Shown in pieces: positions 46,238 to 57,271 of a DNA stretch of 64,000 bases. The stretch spans positions 1,315,001-1,379,000 of the forward strand of contig JACGCM010002198.1 of assembly GCA_014058105.1 (NCBI GenBank), given 5' to 3'. The number at the start of each line of letters is the position of its first letter. The first letter of the stretch is position 1. The notes under the pieces were generated by a model. It worked only from the letters and a program-made list of their open reading frames with translations, did no database searches and was not told the DNA's origin. Made by a program: the position numbers and the translations under genes. The stretch is from Kingdonia uniflora (Eukaryota; Streptophyta; Magnoliopsida; Ranunculales; Circaeasteraceae).

Positions 46238-47797
46238 TTTAAAGAACCTGAAAATCAGATTCCATTTTCTCCAACAATTAGTATCTATCATATCTGATAC
46301 ATATATATGTTCATATATACATACGTTGTCGAGTTTAATCTCCAACATATCATTCTCACATTACAATCATTACTATCTGCTACTATCATTTTTGTCAGTT
46401 ATACTTACTACAATCAGTTCTCGATAAGATTTAACTATTAATTCCTTAAGTTTTAAAAGCCATAGACTACTTTACTAATTATCATTTATGTCGATCTTCA
46501 GGTGATCATGAGTTCTCGATGTTAACTTTGCCTATTTCCTGCCAAAACTACTACACTTCAAAAAATAAAATTACGGGATATCACCTTCTCTGGCATAAAA
46601 TCTGGCCAAATCAAAACTAACAACCATCATTTCCGACAATATCGCCAAAATTTACACTAATTTCCTACAGTCACGGCGTACTCATCGCGATACCAACCAA
46701 TCCCTCTCTCCACTCCTCGCCACAAATTTATCACATCTCTCTCACCTAAACACCTTTATAAACCGCCATGACTATATTGCCTTTGAAAAGACACCATTAA
46801 TGATCACCATTCACCCTCTGTCATTCAAGCCCTAAACACAGCCGAATTTCACATAGCTTCTATTCCATCTAACCCTAAAAAAAATTCTTCTACCAATAAC
46901 CTACACATATCTACATCTACTCCTACTTACAAACAACCATCAATGAACATACAAAATCAAAACAATTACTAACCTTGTAATCACGCTGCTTTGGTATCCC
47001 TTTGTTTCGCCCGTTTTGCTCTCTCGGTCAGAACACTGATCTCCTCCATCCCAATTGTTAACAATAAATCCAATGAAGAACACAAATAGTTTTCACTTGA
47101 GAAAAAAAATTATAGTTTGTAAAATGCGAACAGTTGCCCACCTCCGAGCTATTTATAGACCCCACACGACTGTTCATCGCACCGCTTCGCGGCCGTTCGA
47201 ATATTCAAGCATAAAGCCATAAATGTCTTTTCTCAAAGTTTTTGACTCTTCACCATCTCAAAGCCAGCAAACTCCTACATTGTTACTCAAATCCTTCCAT
47301 ATCTTAAAGAATTTCTTCTGACATATTCATATTTAACAGAGCACAACCTATCTTATCACAAAGATATTGTACATCAACTTCCTTATACTTCAAAATTTTA
47401 CCTACAGGACTACACCTCGCCATGTTTAATCCTTTCATTACCTCCACACATTTTACCTTATTTGGAATCCATATATCTACGGCAGATCTTCATCAATCCG
47501 ATCAATTTTCTAAATTTCATTCGACATTATAAACACAACAAGTAAGACATTACTACATTCCACAATTTCAGTAAGTCCAAAATATATTCGATAATAATTT
47601 AACATAACAAAATATTGACAACTTCATTCTGACATAGAATTCTATTATCATTTCATTTTCAAAAACAAGTCGACCATTACATTTCCTACATTTAAATATT
47701 CAATTCACAAACTCCTAACTGCAACAGCATCTTCTTTCCTAATCAACATCTTCGCACGAGTATACATGTAACTAGCACGTTTAGGAAAACTCTAGAA

Positions 47798-47998
47798 TTA
47801 CAGTTGACAGCGAAACTGAAAGTCCTCTTCAGCATCGTTCGCATCTGCCCCGCTCAACCCTTCATAATTTGGCTCAACAAGATCTTCCAAGTAAATGTTG
47901 ACATTATGATTACCAAAATACCGACTGTATAATTCCCAATATTTTGCTTTGACGCGGCTGAATACCGCATTTCGAACTTGAGGCCTGGTTTTCACCAT
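47798..47998 (-). CDS. Antisense gene 1 of element E (MVKTR protein)
   Basis: 66 residues, uninterrupted: [51 protein letters not shown]. The blocks YFG, P.Y.GLSG and the acidic EEDF match the A and B copies, but the C-terminal WRFY...WACLR half is absent, so the protein is shorter or spliced onward. A TATA box lies 41-48 nt upstream. Confidence 0.55.
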   Translation of the reverse strand: MVKTRPQVRNAVFSRVKAKYWELYSRYFGNHNVNIYLEDLVEPNYEGLSGADANDAEEDFQFRCQL

Positions 47999-48038
47999 TT
48001 TTTCTACACACAACTCTAAAATTCTAACATCCAAAGGA

Positions 48039-48046
48039 TATTTATA
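48039..48046 (-). promoter_or_regulatory. TATA box of antisense gene 1 (element E)
   Basis: TATAAATA on the minus strand, 41-48 nt before the ATG at 47998. Confidence 0.6.
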
Positions 48047-48611
48047 GCCCTCCACAGTCAACACCAACACAACAAATATTTATTTCACCTTAGAACTTTA
48101 CATTTTCAACAGTCAAATCAATCATCCTATAAATCCGTTTTTGGCCCCACCAAATCAGCTATACTTCGAGTTGTTTCAAAACCACTAAATCTGCTATAAT
48201 TCGATAACTTGCATATTAAATAAATCACATATATATTCGACACAAAACAATATATAGAGGAAGTTGAAGCAAAAAACTTTATTCATTGAAATAATAGTTA
48301 TATATTACATTCGACAATTCCCTCATTCGTTTACATTACATCCAAAGTACACTGTTCTATTTATATTCGACCTCAAAGACTAGTTGCTCTATGGATCTCT
48401 TTAACAGGATCTGATATTATTGCTTCTTTTTACCAGGATCTGACATTACTGCTTCTTTTTACCAGAATCTGGCATTATCTCTGGAAGCAAGGCCAACGAT
48501 ATCCTAAGAAGCTCAATGAATAGTAGGTCAGGGAACTTCTGAACAAAACTGCTCTACACGGTAGGAAAAAATTATAAGAAACCTCCTTCATTCAACAAGA
48601 TCATTGGATGC

Positions 48612-48893
48612 CTAACAAGCCTTCACATCCTCATCTTCAATATCAATAGTACCCCATGCCCCAACACCGTATTTAGCCTCCAAACCTCCACCAACGCCAG
48701 CTGCACCCAACCCAAACAGATACCCCACATGAATATACACTCTGACTCTACCTCCTACAGCTCCCCACAGCTTGATAACACCGATTACAAAACCATAACG
48801 AAAATCCTTGGAATAACATCTTACCTCAGCTCGACCTTCCCTAATCCTACCTTCATCCTCAGGCGACTCGCTATGCCACACTTGGGGTGGCAT
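48612..48893 (-). CDS. Unassigned Gly-rich 93-residue ORF next to 3' LTR of element E
   Basis: MPPQVWHSESPEDEGRIREG, then RCYSKDFRYGFVIGVIKLWG and a Gly/Ala-rich GLGAAGVGGGLEAKYGVGAW stretch with an acidic end. The frame is intact. No similar ORF was found at this place in A, B or C, which have only about 300-335 bp between polypurine tract and antisense gene 1. It could be a chance ORF or cargo specific to this family. Confidence 0.3.
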   Translation of the reverse strand: MPPQVWHSESPEDEGRIREGRAEVRCYSKDFRYGFVIGVIKLWGAVGGRVRVYIHVGYLFGLGAAGVGGGLEAKYGVGAWGTIDIEDEDVKAC

Positions 48894-49112
48894 CCTTACT
48901 AACCACCACCTCTAAACCCTTCTTCACACCATCCTATTACACCCTGTTTGATTTTCCCAAGTCTAATGTACCGTATTAATTACTCCTCGGGAATAAAATG
49001 AACAGGTTCACTTCACTTTGACCTCGGAAATGACAACATGCAAACTTTCTTAGACATTCGGCAACCTTTTGAATTCCAACTTCTTCACGGCACAACCACA
49101 AGTACTTATGTC

Positions 49113-49126
49113 GAGAATGGGGAGAT
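49113..49126 (+). other. Polypurine tract of element E
   Basis: GAGAATGGGGAGAT immediately before the 3' LTR. Confidence 0.8.
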
Positions 49127-49616
49127 TGTAGTAGCACATTTCCCATATTCGACAGGGATCAGCCGGCATAACATAGTCGAAGCTAGTCAGCTTTTACATA
49201 GTCGAGGATAGACAGCAGTCGAGAAGTTACCATAAGTCATTGACCTACCAAAAGTAGCCATTGTACTTGGTTAAGAAAGAACTGTCAGAGATTTGCAAAG
49301 TTTGTCCACTCCCCCCGAAATAAGAGACTATTTCTTTCTTTTTATAAAACTGCCTATATCTACTATAAATATAGGCAGAGAATAGATTATTTAGATCCAC
49401 AACCCTACTACATGTATTTCCTTACCCTACAGTCACTCAAAACTTGTAATAACAAGCAGCATATTAGATTTTACATAAAAACCCTCCTCGAGGTCATGGT
49501 TTTTCTCAGTCTTTTCTGAGTTTCTTACGTAAAATCTTGCTTATTTAGCTTATTATTGCACCTTCCTTACAAAAAGTATTTACGAAGATTATCCATCTGA
49601 AAAACATGCCATTACA
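49127..49616 (+). repeat. 3' LTR of element E
   Basis: 490 bp, TGTAGTAGCACA...GCCATTACA. TATA box TATAAATA at 49364-49371. Confidence 0.95.
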
Positions 49617-49621
49617 GTACC
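49617..49621 (+). repeat. Target site duplication of element E, right
   Basis: GTACC, matches 37061-37065. Confidence 0.95.
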
Positions 49622-50250
49622 GTTTTGATTAGTGTAGCGGTTTGAGTTTTTGATCAGCTGTCGGCGCTCCTTCAGATCTGTTAGAAGTGGTCCTTCGCAT
49701 TTATTGTTGATTCTGAGATAAACTAAGAAAGGCTTTCGCCAATCGTCGTCTCCCCCTTTATCGCCCCCAGTGTTGATCGTGCATACAAAAATACGATCAA
49801 TGCTGGGGATTTAAATCACTTCGATCTGGAGATATCAAGATTTTGTGCCTAAGACCCCGGCTAGATATACCATGGAATCCGTATTTTAATTTTCTCCTCG
49901 CAGAAGATAATCGAGAGTTGCTTGCACAAACTTGCTCATCCTATCTGCAATGAGGGTTGCGTATTCGATCCTCTTGTCGCTCTTCTTGTATTGCTCAGAG
50001 TAATGGGGGACGATAAGTAGTAAATCTGTGTAAACTGAGAGTTCGGGGATGCTGAGATCAAGAGCGAAGTCGAGTCCGTGAATGAAAGCTTTGTACTCGG
50101 TGACATTGTTTGAGGCATCAAAATTCAAGCGGATTGATTTCTCAATTCTATCATTGGATGGGGCAATCAATACGATTCCAATTCCTAACCCTGCGGGTTC
50201 TGCTGATCTATCTATAAGAAGTCTCCACACTTTCCTTATAATCTATTAAG
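49622..50250 (-). pseudogene. RNase H and start of integrase of element B
   Basis: RNase H frame 49886-50230 is open: MWRLLIDRSAEPAGLGIGIV keeps the first Asp. NFDASNNVTEYKAFIHGLDF and EYATLIADRMSKF follow. From 49885 to 49622 the linker to integrase is recognisable by comparison with A (12850-13080), with stops. Element E begins at 49616 on the left. Confidence 0.87.
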
Positions 50251-51860
50251 ATCGCTCGTTAAATGCTTTGGGTGGTAGATCTCCTGTAACTTCCTCTGCA
50301 AGGTCAAGATTGTGCTCCTCCAACTCGGGATCTTTCACTAGAAAAAATGTGAGAAAATTGGTAATGGCCTGACCCTTTTCGTAATAATATTATTCGAACT
50401 TAATATCATGTTCTCCTAAACTGACTTACCACTATTGCACTCTCCTTGATTTTTCTTTCTTGGACAGAACCACCCGAAGTAGGTAGTTCATCATGACTTT
50501 GACTGAATGACCTTGAAAGTAGTACTTGAGTTTCTATGAAGTATAAACAACAGTGAGATGAAGTTTCTTAATTTTAGAGTACCTCGCTTCCGCTGGAGTG
50601 AGGGTTTTGCAGATAAAGTAGACTGACTTCTCAATTTTCCCTTCAAGTCGAATGAGAAGTGAACTAAGTAACGTATCTATAACTACTTGGTAGATAATTA
50701 GTTCCTCATTATCTATTGGGGTACTCATGATGGGAGACTTCCCCAAATAGGTTTTGAGATCCTAAAAAGTTGCTTCACATTCTAATGTCCATTGAACCTC
50801 CACATTTGGCTGAACTTTTCCTCGTTTGGTATAACCGCAGAGTAATAGGAATAGCTAAAGACAGCGGTCTGAAGATTTTGAAATGAAACGGTTGATAGTG
50901 GCAATCTTGTCGGCAAGTTTCTAAATGTTTTTCGTCGTTTTTGGAGATGGCATATTGAGGAGAGCCCAAATCTAATCTGGATCAGCCTTAATCCCCTTCT
51001 TGCTGATGAGGTGGCCTTAAAATTGATAGGAATGTACTTTGAATTGACACTTAGAAGGATTTAGACGCGTCATGTAAGATCGAAGAATATTAAATATTAT
51101 GTTGAGATCTGAAATGTGGTTGATGGACTATATGCTTTTGCACAAGAGATCGTCAATGTAGACTTCCATGACTTTCCCAAGTTGTGTTATGAACATAGTT
51201 GTCATCAACCGTTAATAAGTTGCACCTTCATTCTTGAGTCTGAAGGGCATGACTTTGTAGCAGTAAAGTCCTCTTTCAGTGATGAAAGTGGTCTTTTCTT
51301 GATCATCATACAAGAGTAGAATCTAATTGTATCCAGAAGCAGCATTCATCATAGATAAGAGTTTGTGACCTGCTATGGAATCAAGGATCTGTTCAATGTT
51401 GGGAAGAGGAAAACTATCATTTGGAATATGTTTGTTTAGATCGGTAAAATCTACATAAACTTAGACTTTTCCATTCTTCTTTGGTACATGACGATGCTGG
51501 ATATCCAATCTGGATATTTGGCTTCTCGAATGAACCTCACTTTGATCAATTTCTCGATCTCCGTGTTAACTTCATCTCGAAGTCGCGGTGATAAGCGTCA
51601 CTGTTTCTGTTTGATCGTCGTGGCGCTGATGTTGATGGCCAATTTGTGACATGCCTTGGCCGGATCGACCACAAGCATCTCTTCAAAAGACTACTCAAAA
51701 ACGTCTCTATTTAGTCGTAAGAACTTATCGAAAGTATCTTTTTCGCGTTTAACTAGCTTGGTATCGATAAAAGTACCCCTACTAGGTCCGTCAATGTTGA
51801 CGTATTCTGTGGGTTCCTTCGTAGAAGGCTAATCATCAGGGTGATCAGCTTTCTGTAATT
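50251..51860 (-). pseudogene. Reverse transcriptase of element B
   Basis: RT blocks on the minus strand from EPTEYVNIDGP (about 51810) through SPRLRDEVNTEIEKLIKVRF (51590), then catalytic YIDD intact at 51149-51160 (VMEVYIDDLLC). The connection domain GKSPIMSTPIDNEELIIYQ (50534-50746) follows. Numerous stops and shifts. Colinear with the same region of A, at clearly higher similarity than to E. Confidence 0.9.
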
Positions 51861-52497
51861 ACTATGCAGCATACCTGTCAAAGGTATCTAAAATAGCAGA
51901 GACAGTATTTTCACAAGATTAAGAAAGATTTTGACTACCCCTGATCTCATAGATACTATCGTTGTGTTTGAAACAGAGTGTTTTATGATAAGTGGAAGCG
52001 ATTGCCTCCATGTTATGAATCTAGCATCGGCCCATAATCCCGAGATAACGAGATTTGGAATTGATCATATAGAAAATAACGCTGATTGTGGCTGGTCCTG
52101 CAGTAATAGGTAAGATGATCTTCCCTAATCGTTAATCTTTAGAACCATTGAATCTAATGATATCGGTGTCGCTTTGAATAACTTGATCGGCCAATCCCAT
52201 TTGGTTGATAGTGCTCTGAACGAGAATCTCAATATCGCAGCCAGTATCGATCCTCATTGTGTACATGACAAACTTCTTCATCTTGAGCATTATGACTAAT
52301 GTATCATGATGTGAAAACTTGACATGGCTAGTATCGTAATATTTGAATGAGATCCCAAGCCGGTGATTGCTCGACTCAGGCAGAAGTTTGTCTTCTTTGT
52401 CTTGAGGTATGAGATCGCAGTATTCTGACAGTCTCCTGCGCTTGAATCTATTAGAGTTGGTGATTATATTGATTTTGATCATGTTGTTGTGGCGCAT
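51861..52497 (-). pseudogene. Aspartic protease of element B
   Basis: Frame 52132-52497 is open: KRRRLSEYCDLIPQDKEDKL, YYDTSHVKFSHHDTLVIMLK, and the active site MRIDTGCDIEIL with Asp-Thr-Gly at 52240-52248. Homology to A continues left past a stop (near 52132) to about 51900. Confidence 0.85.
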
Positions 52498-52550
52498 ATG
52501 GTAGAATGCTTCTCCTTAGCTTGATCGACCTGGATAACTTCAAGCTGCTT

Positions 52551-53830
52551 CTAATAGCTGCCATCCTTGTATGATTTCAGGTCAACAATATATTCAAAGA
52601 TCCATCCCTCCTTGAAAATGTATTCGTGCAACCACTGTAAAGTATAGCAATTATCAGTAGAATGATGGTTTACCTTATGATGCATGCAGTACGGCCGGTT
52701 CTCGATTGGTTCTAATGGTTGGGAGAGACGGTAGAGCTTATCCTTTGAGAGGATTGGAAAAATTGTGGAGATCCAAACATTCATCTTTGGGATAACCAGT
52801 TTAACTTGTGAACCGCCTTTCTGAAGGTTGCCAATATTTCCCTTGGCGCGCTTTTGGTCACCCTGATCCTCCTTTGGGTCAGTGTTTTGATCTGTAGGTG
52901 GACCTTTTGTGGTAAGGAAGAATTTAGTAGATTTATGCCTTTCGGAGATCATCCTTTCAAGGTCGATGTAACTATTATCCTTGATGATCATATCCTCCAA
53001 GGTTACAGGTTTATTGAAGAAGAGATGTTCTTTGGCTTTGCAGTCGAGCTGGAGTACGTTGGTAAAAACAGTAACAGCTATTTTCTGATCTAGATTGTCT
53101 ACTATATGAGCGAGCTCCAAATATTTCTTCACAAAAGCCTCAAGCCTCTCTCTGTGTGACTGCTTGAGATTGAAAAGAGAATATAAATTTTCTTCTTTAT
53201 CTCTGTTGTGAGCATATGTCTTGATGAATTATTTCTGCAGCTGGTCGAAGGTGTATATGGAATCTTCAAGTAGAGAGTGGAGCCATCGGAGCGGTTCCTC
53301 CTGCAGACTTGTGGTGAACAGACGGTAGAGAATGTGGTTGAGATTGGAGTACAACCCCAATAAATTACGGTATTGCTGAATGTGCTCCTTCGGATCGGTA
53401 GCCTTGTATTTTGAAATTTTTAGAGTATAGAAACCTTTCGGTATTTCCATATCGAATAGTTCTTTGGCAATTGGACTTCCTTGCAACTTGGTAAGGTCGT
53501 CGGTAGTGCCCAAAAATTGTATTTTGATCAACTCCTTAATACGCTGGTTCATATGCTCTTGTGTGACATGTTGGGTGTTCTGTAGAGCTTGTAAGGCAGT
53601 TTGCATTATTGTCATTTGATCTTCATGTCATTTGAGCACTGTCAAACAAGCTTGAATTTTGACGTTGAGCTCCTTCTCACGGAGTTCTTGATCAAGTGAT
53701 AATTGACGTTCGAGGTCGTTGCATTTTTCTATCTCGGTGTTGAGATTCGCCCGTAGCTTTGTAAGTTATTCTGGCTCAACTGAAAGATCGAGCTGGATTC
53801 CAATTGTTGGTCGCCAGGATGTGACAATGA
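52551..53830 (-). pseudogene. gag of element B
   Basis: Best-preserved gag. Frame 53229-53615 has KELFDMEIPKGFYTLKI, ATDPKEHIQQYRNLLGLYSN and LQEEPLRWLHSLLEDS. Frame 52551-53132 has VFTNVLQLDCKAKEHLFFNK, ERHKSTKFFLTTKGPP and the His/Cys motif HHKVNHHSTDNCYTLQ (about 52660). One stop near 53227 lies between, and the N-terminal region to 53830 is broken. The 193-codon second frame is one of the longest open gag pieces in the window. Confidence 0.9.
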
Positions 53831-53885
53831 TTGGAATTTGTAGTAGAGTAAATGAATGCCTTAGGATATCGTGGAAATGATTTCT

Positions 53886-53903
53886 TTCCCACAGACGATG
53901 CCA
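53886..53903 (-). other. Primer binding site of element B
   Basis: TGGCATCGTCTGTGGGAA on the minus strand, one base different from element A, two bases from the LTR edge. Confidence 0.8.
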
Positions 53904-53905
53904 AA

Positions 53906-54519
53906 TGTAATGGCCTAATTCTATAAGCTCAAAGTGGCTTGGAATTAACTCTTACACCAATGTACCTGCGATAAAAATCTAAATATAAAGCAAGAAATAA
54001 CACAGGTGCTTAGCGTGGAAAACCTATGAATAGGTAAAAAAACCACGACCTCGAGCTGAGGATTTTTGTAATATTGACATTTTATTGCTTGAGGCTGATA
54101 TCTTATTATAAGTGATCTCTTGACTTAGAAATGCTTGATCTTGAGAATAAAAAGTTAAAAGTTTTGAGAATCTAGAAAATATAGATTTCTTGGTAATTTT
54201 TTGTGTAATTTTCTGGTCTTTCTCTTATGGAACTTCTTCTTTATATAGGCCTCCGCAGTTCTTTATCGTGCTGAAGCACGTTCTCCGAACTATGTGGTTA
54301 GTGGCGGTTGACTAAGTAACTGTTGAGTTCGTAAGAAATATGTGGCTTTGACTTGTTTAAGTTTTTCTGTTTGAGCTCGACCCACATCTTTCATCAGTTC
54401 GTAGAGTAGGTGGCAATGTTGACTGGAGGAGTCATATGGAGAATGCATGGATCTGTCATGGAGGTAGTTCAAACTGGAGATAGCCCGATTTAGGTAAGAT
54501 TGAGGGGTTGGCCCCTACA
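53906..54519 (-). repeat. 5' LTR of element B
   Basis: 614 bp. Plus-strand edges TGTAATGGCC and GCCCCTACA. TATATAAA (minus) at about 54240-54247. Confidence 0.95.
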
Positions 54520-55505
54520 GGAACTGCTTTTACCCACTTCGTAAAATAACCCGCTGCTACGAGTAAGAACCTTCGGTTACCCAGTGTGTTTGGGAATTTA
54601 CCCACTAGATCGAGTTCCCACCTTTTGAAAGGCCAGAATACTTTACTGCCATGGAGTTCGAGTGTAGGTGCTCGTATCTTGTTACCATATCATTGACATA
54701 CATCGCATTTACGTGAGTATTCTTCTGCCTATTTTCTCATTCCTGGCCAGAATATTCTTTGTGTTATTACTCTATTTGCAGGAGATTGACCCGCGGCATG
54801 GAAGCCACAAATTCTTTCGTATAAATCTTTCAGCATTCCATCAACTTCTATCTTCGAGAGGCATTTGAGGTATGGTCTAGTGACCGACTATCTATATAAG
54901 CTATCTTTCTGAACTGTGTAACGCTTCGAGTTTCAATCAACTGTCGGCACTCTTTTGGATCTTCTGGAAGTGGCCCATCATACTTTTTCTTTAGGCCGAT
55001 ATATGCGAGGAAAGGCTTCCTCTAATCGTCATCCTCCTCTTTATTGCCCTCAGTATTAATCACGCATATTATTGGGAGATCAATGTTGGGGGTTGAAATT
55101 ACTTCGATTTGGAGGTACCTTGCTTTTGTACCTAAGACCCTGACTAGGTAAGCCAAGGAATCAGCGTGTCAGTTTTCTCCATGAGGTAAATAATTGAGAG
55201 TAGCTTTTTCGAATCTACTCATCCTGTCAGCAACTAGGGCTACATAGTCAACCATTTTGTCATTCTTCTTGTATCGCTCGGAGTAGTGATGGACTATCAT
55301 CAAGGAGTTTGTATAGGCTAAAAGTTCAGGAACTCTGATCTCTAATGCCATGTCTAAACCATGAATTAATGTTTCATACTCTGTGATGTTGTCCGATACT
55401 TTAAAGTTTAATTAGATGAACTTCTCGATTCTGTCATTTAAGGGTGTAATCAGTACGATTCCAATTCCTGACCCTACGGGTCCTCCTGGTCTATCAGTAA
55501 GAAGA
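54520..55505 (-). pseudogene. RNase H and N-terminal integrase of element C
   Basis: From the right: TDRPGGPVGSGIGIVLITP at about 55490 (RNase H start, cut at the boundary), LALEIRVPELLAYTNSLMIV and DYVALVADRMSRFEKATLNY (frame 55169-55351), then the integrase zinc-binding region (about 54720-54850) and GYFTKWVKAVP at 54530, where the catalytic Asp is Gly. Colinear with A and B, with several stops and a shift. It resumes left of element B at 26835. Confidence 0.88.
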
Positions 55506-55919
55506 TGTAAAAATTTTAAAACAAATACTTTAACAAGGCTCTTCCCAAATCAATACTAAAATTCCAAAATAGATACTGGCCCACACCTATTCCCTATTCT
55601 GACTACCTACCTCTTAAAATTAACTTTAAGATTTTATATTCCTACATTCAATCATTAACAAAGACTTTTAGTAATAAACAATGTCACAAAAGTAGGTAAG
55701 ATTATTAAACAAATGAAACAATAAATAAAAATTGGGTTGGTCTTTTATAAGTTGCCAAATAGGGTTTAACAAACACATTTGTTTAGTTTAACTTAGATTT
55801 TTAGTGATTTATCACCAATATTTCTCTCTAAGCTTTGGGTATGATAGTAAGTATTGTAACCTTAAATTTATCTTTAATCAGAGATTAGTAGATTGTTATC
55901 ATTAAAGTATCATACATGC
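55506..55919. other. Non-coding, right flank of element C
   Basis: Sequence similarity to gypsy pol ends abruptly at about 55505. No LTR edge or gene is seen in this AT-rich stretch. Confidence 0.4.
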
Positions 55920-56450
55920 CGCGAGAGATACAAAGGTAGAAGAAAGTGTGAGGAACGACATTTTTTGTCACCTCAAACAACAAGATTTGCCATATGTTAA
56001 TGAACTTTACAACACTGTCATTTGTCATTTGTTTTAAAGAAATTGTCATGTGTTTCTGGAAAAATTATCATCTGTTTTAGTAAAACATATCATTTGTCAT
56101 TCGATACAGTTATCGTAGCTCTATAATGTAAAGTATTTTATGAAATAGTCACGAAAGATAGAAAGGTTGACAAAAATTAAGATTAGAGATCTTCTTTTTT
56201 GTCTTCAAACAACTAGATTTGTCGTATGTTATTGAACTTTACGACACTGTCATTTGTCATTTATTTTAAAGAAATTGACATGTGTTTTTGAAAAAATTAT
56301 CATCTATTTAGAAAAACCTATAATTTTTCCTACGATACAGTTATCTAATTTTTACAATATAAAGTATTTTATGAAATATTCACAAGAGATAGATGTGGAA
56401 GAAGGTGAAAGGATAAATCTTCTTTTGTTACCTCAAACAACTAGTTCAAG
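55920..56450 (+). repeat. Tandem repeat, ~230 bp unit, ~2.3 copies
   Basis: ACACTGTCATTTGTCATTT recurs 230 bp apart (about 56014 and 56244). AAAGTATTTTATGAAATA recurs at about 56131 and 56361. A partial third copy starts near 56386. Confidence 0.85.
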
Positions 56451-57271
56451 CACTTGGTTTCCATGTAAAGTACTTTAAACTACAAAAATTATCATGTGTT
56501 TACATTTATGGCATTTGTTTGTACAGAATTTATCATTCCCAAATCCCCACCATTAGTTCAAGTACTTGGTTTCTATGGTTTTAAATAATGCACCCAACAA
56601 GTAAATATTGATTGTGGTTATTAAAGCTGCAACAAGTAAGAATGATTTTTATCATTTGTACATTGATTTTCATCATTCATATGAATGATTTTTTTATCAT
56701 TTGTATGACTGAATGAGAGAAAGACTGAGAACAAAGTATCAAAATTGAACCTTATGAGAAAACTCGAAGAATATCAGATATCTCGACGCCCAATAAGTAA
56801 ATAAAAGGAAGAGGAGAGAGACCAAGAACACATCTCAAAATTGAAACCCTAAGTTTTCAAATTAAAACCCTAGGTTCTAAATTAAAATCTATTAGATTTA
56901 AATCATATCAAACCTCATGAGAAAAGTTGGAGATTTTTGGATATCTCGCTTACGAAGAAAACATCTCGCTTAAAAGCTTTAATGGAGAAACATCTCTCTC
57001 TCTATCTTTCTCTCTCTCTCTCTGTCAAAAAGTCACATGAGAAGACATTTGTACTTCTGTTGGGACCACTATCCTGCAAAGTCAAAGTTTTTAGGCTGGT
57101 TAATTACTGTAAATAGCAAACTTTAATAAGGGTACAATTTTTTTTTCAAATCTCTAGTATCGATTTTAGAATTTATTGTTCCTTAGGTCCAATTTTGGAA
57201 AGTATGCATCATCGAGTATTTAATGGGTAATTGGAAATTTAAGATTGTGTAGGGTATCCTGTTATTTGCTC
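56451..57271. other. Non-coding with CT microsatellite
   Basis: CT-rich simple repeat at 56992-57024. Otherwise AT-rich sequence with no gene recognised. Confidence 0.5.

Larger units (their letters stand above)
37066..49616 (+). mobile_element. Element E: complete 12.55-kb Tat-like gypsy element
   Basis: LTRs 37066-37554 and 49127-49616, target duplication GTACC, PBS 37557, gag-pol 38064-43214 on the plus strand, tandem repeat 43260-43560, antisense genes 43974-48893 and polypurine tract 49113-49126. It is a different family from A, B and C: shorter LTR, different repeat unit, distant proteins. LTRs differ by about 14% by eye, more than those of A or B. Regions 37575-38063, 43561-43973, 46349-47797 and 48047-48611 show no clear gene. 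A possible short first exon (MEEISVLTERAKRAKQ, minus, near 47049-46984) ends at a GT. Confidence 0.96.
26836..54519 (-). mobile_element. Element B: Tat-like gypsy element with two later insertions
   Basis: Minus-oriented, 27.7 kb as it stands, about 14 kb after removing element E and the LINE. 5' LTR 53906-54519, PBS 53886-53903, gag 52551-53830, protease, RT, RNase H, integrase (split by E), tandem repeat 35501-35790, antisense genes on the plus strand (27772-34295), polypurine tract 27446-27456, 3' LTR 26836-27445. Target duplication GGAA(A/C) at 26831-26835 and 54520-54524. LTRs differ at roughly 10% by eye. Spacers 28075-29059 and 29414-29718 hold only a Gly/Arg-rich remnant (about 28134-28200). 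Confidence 0.93.
6376..55505 (-). mobile_element. Element C: degraded Tat-like gypsy element, host of the nest
   Basis: Minus-oriented. Three surviving pieces: 6376-7910 (3' LTR remnant, polypurine tract, antisense gene 1), 20948-26835 (antisense genes 2 and 3, integrase C-terminus) and 54520-55505 (integrase N-terminus and RNase H). Elements A and B interrupt it; rejoining across each gap restores colinear homology with B. The polypurine tract is identical to B's, so C and B belong to one family. RT, protease, gag and the 5' LTR are absent: homology stops inside RNase H near 55505. Integrase has lost its first catalytic Asp (AAGYFTKW where AIDYF/ATDYF occurs in B and A). Confidence 0.85.

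Noticed and set aside
45395..46348. Long minus-strand ORFs taken as a host gene
   Set aside because: They lie inside element E between pol and the 3' LTR, as the equivalent genes do in A, B and C.
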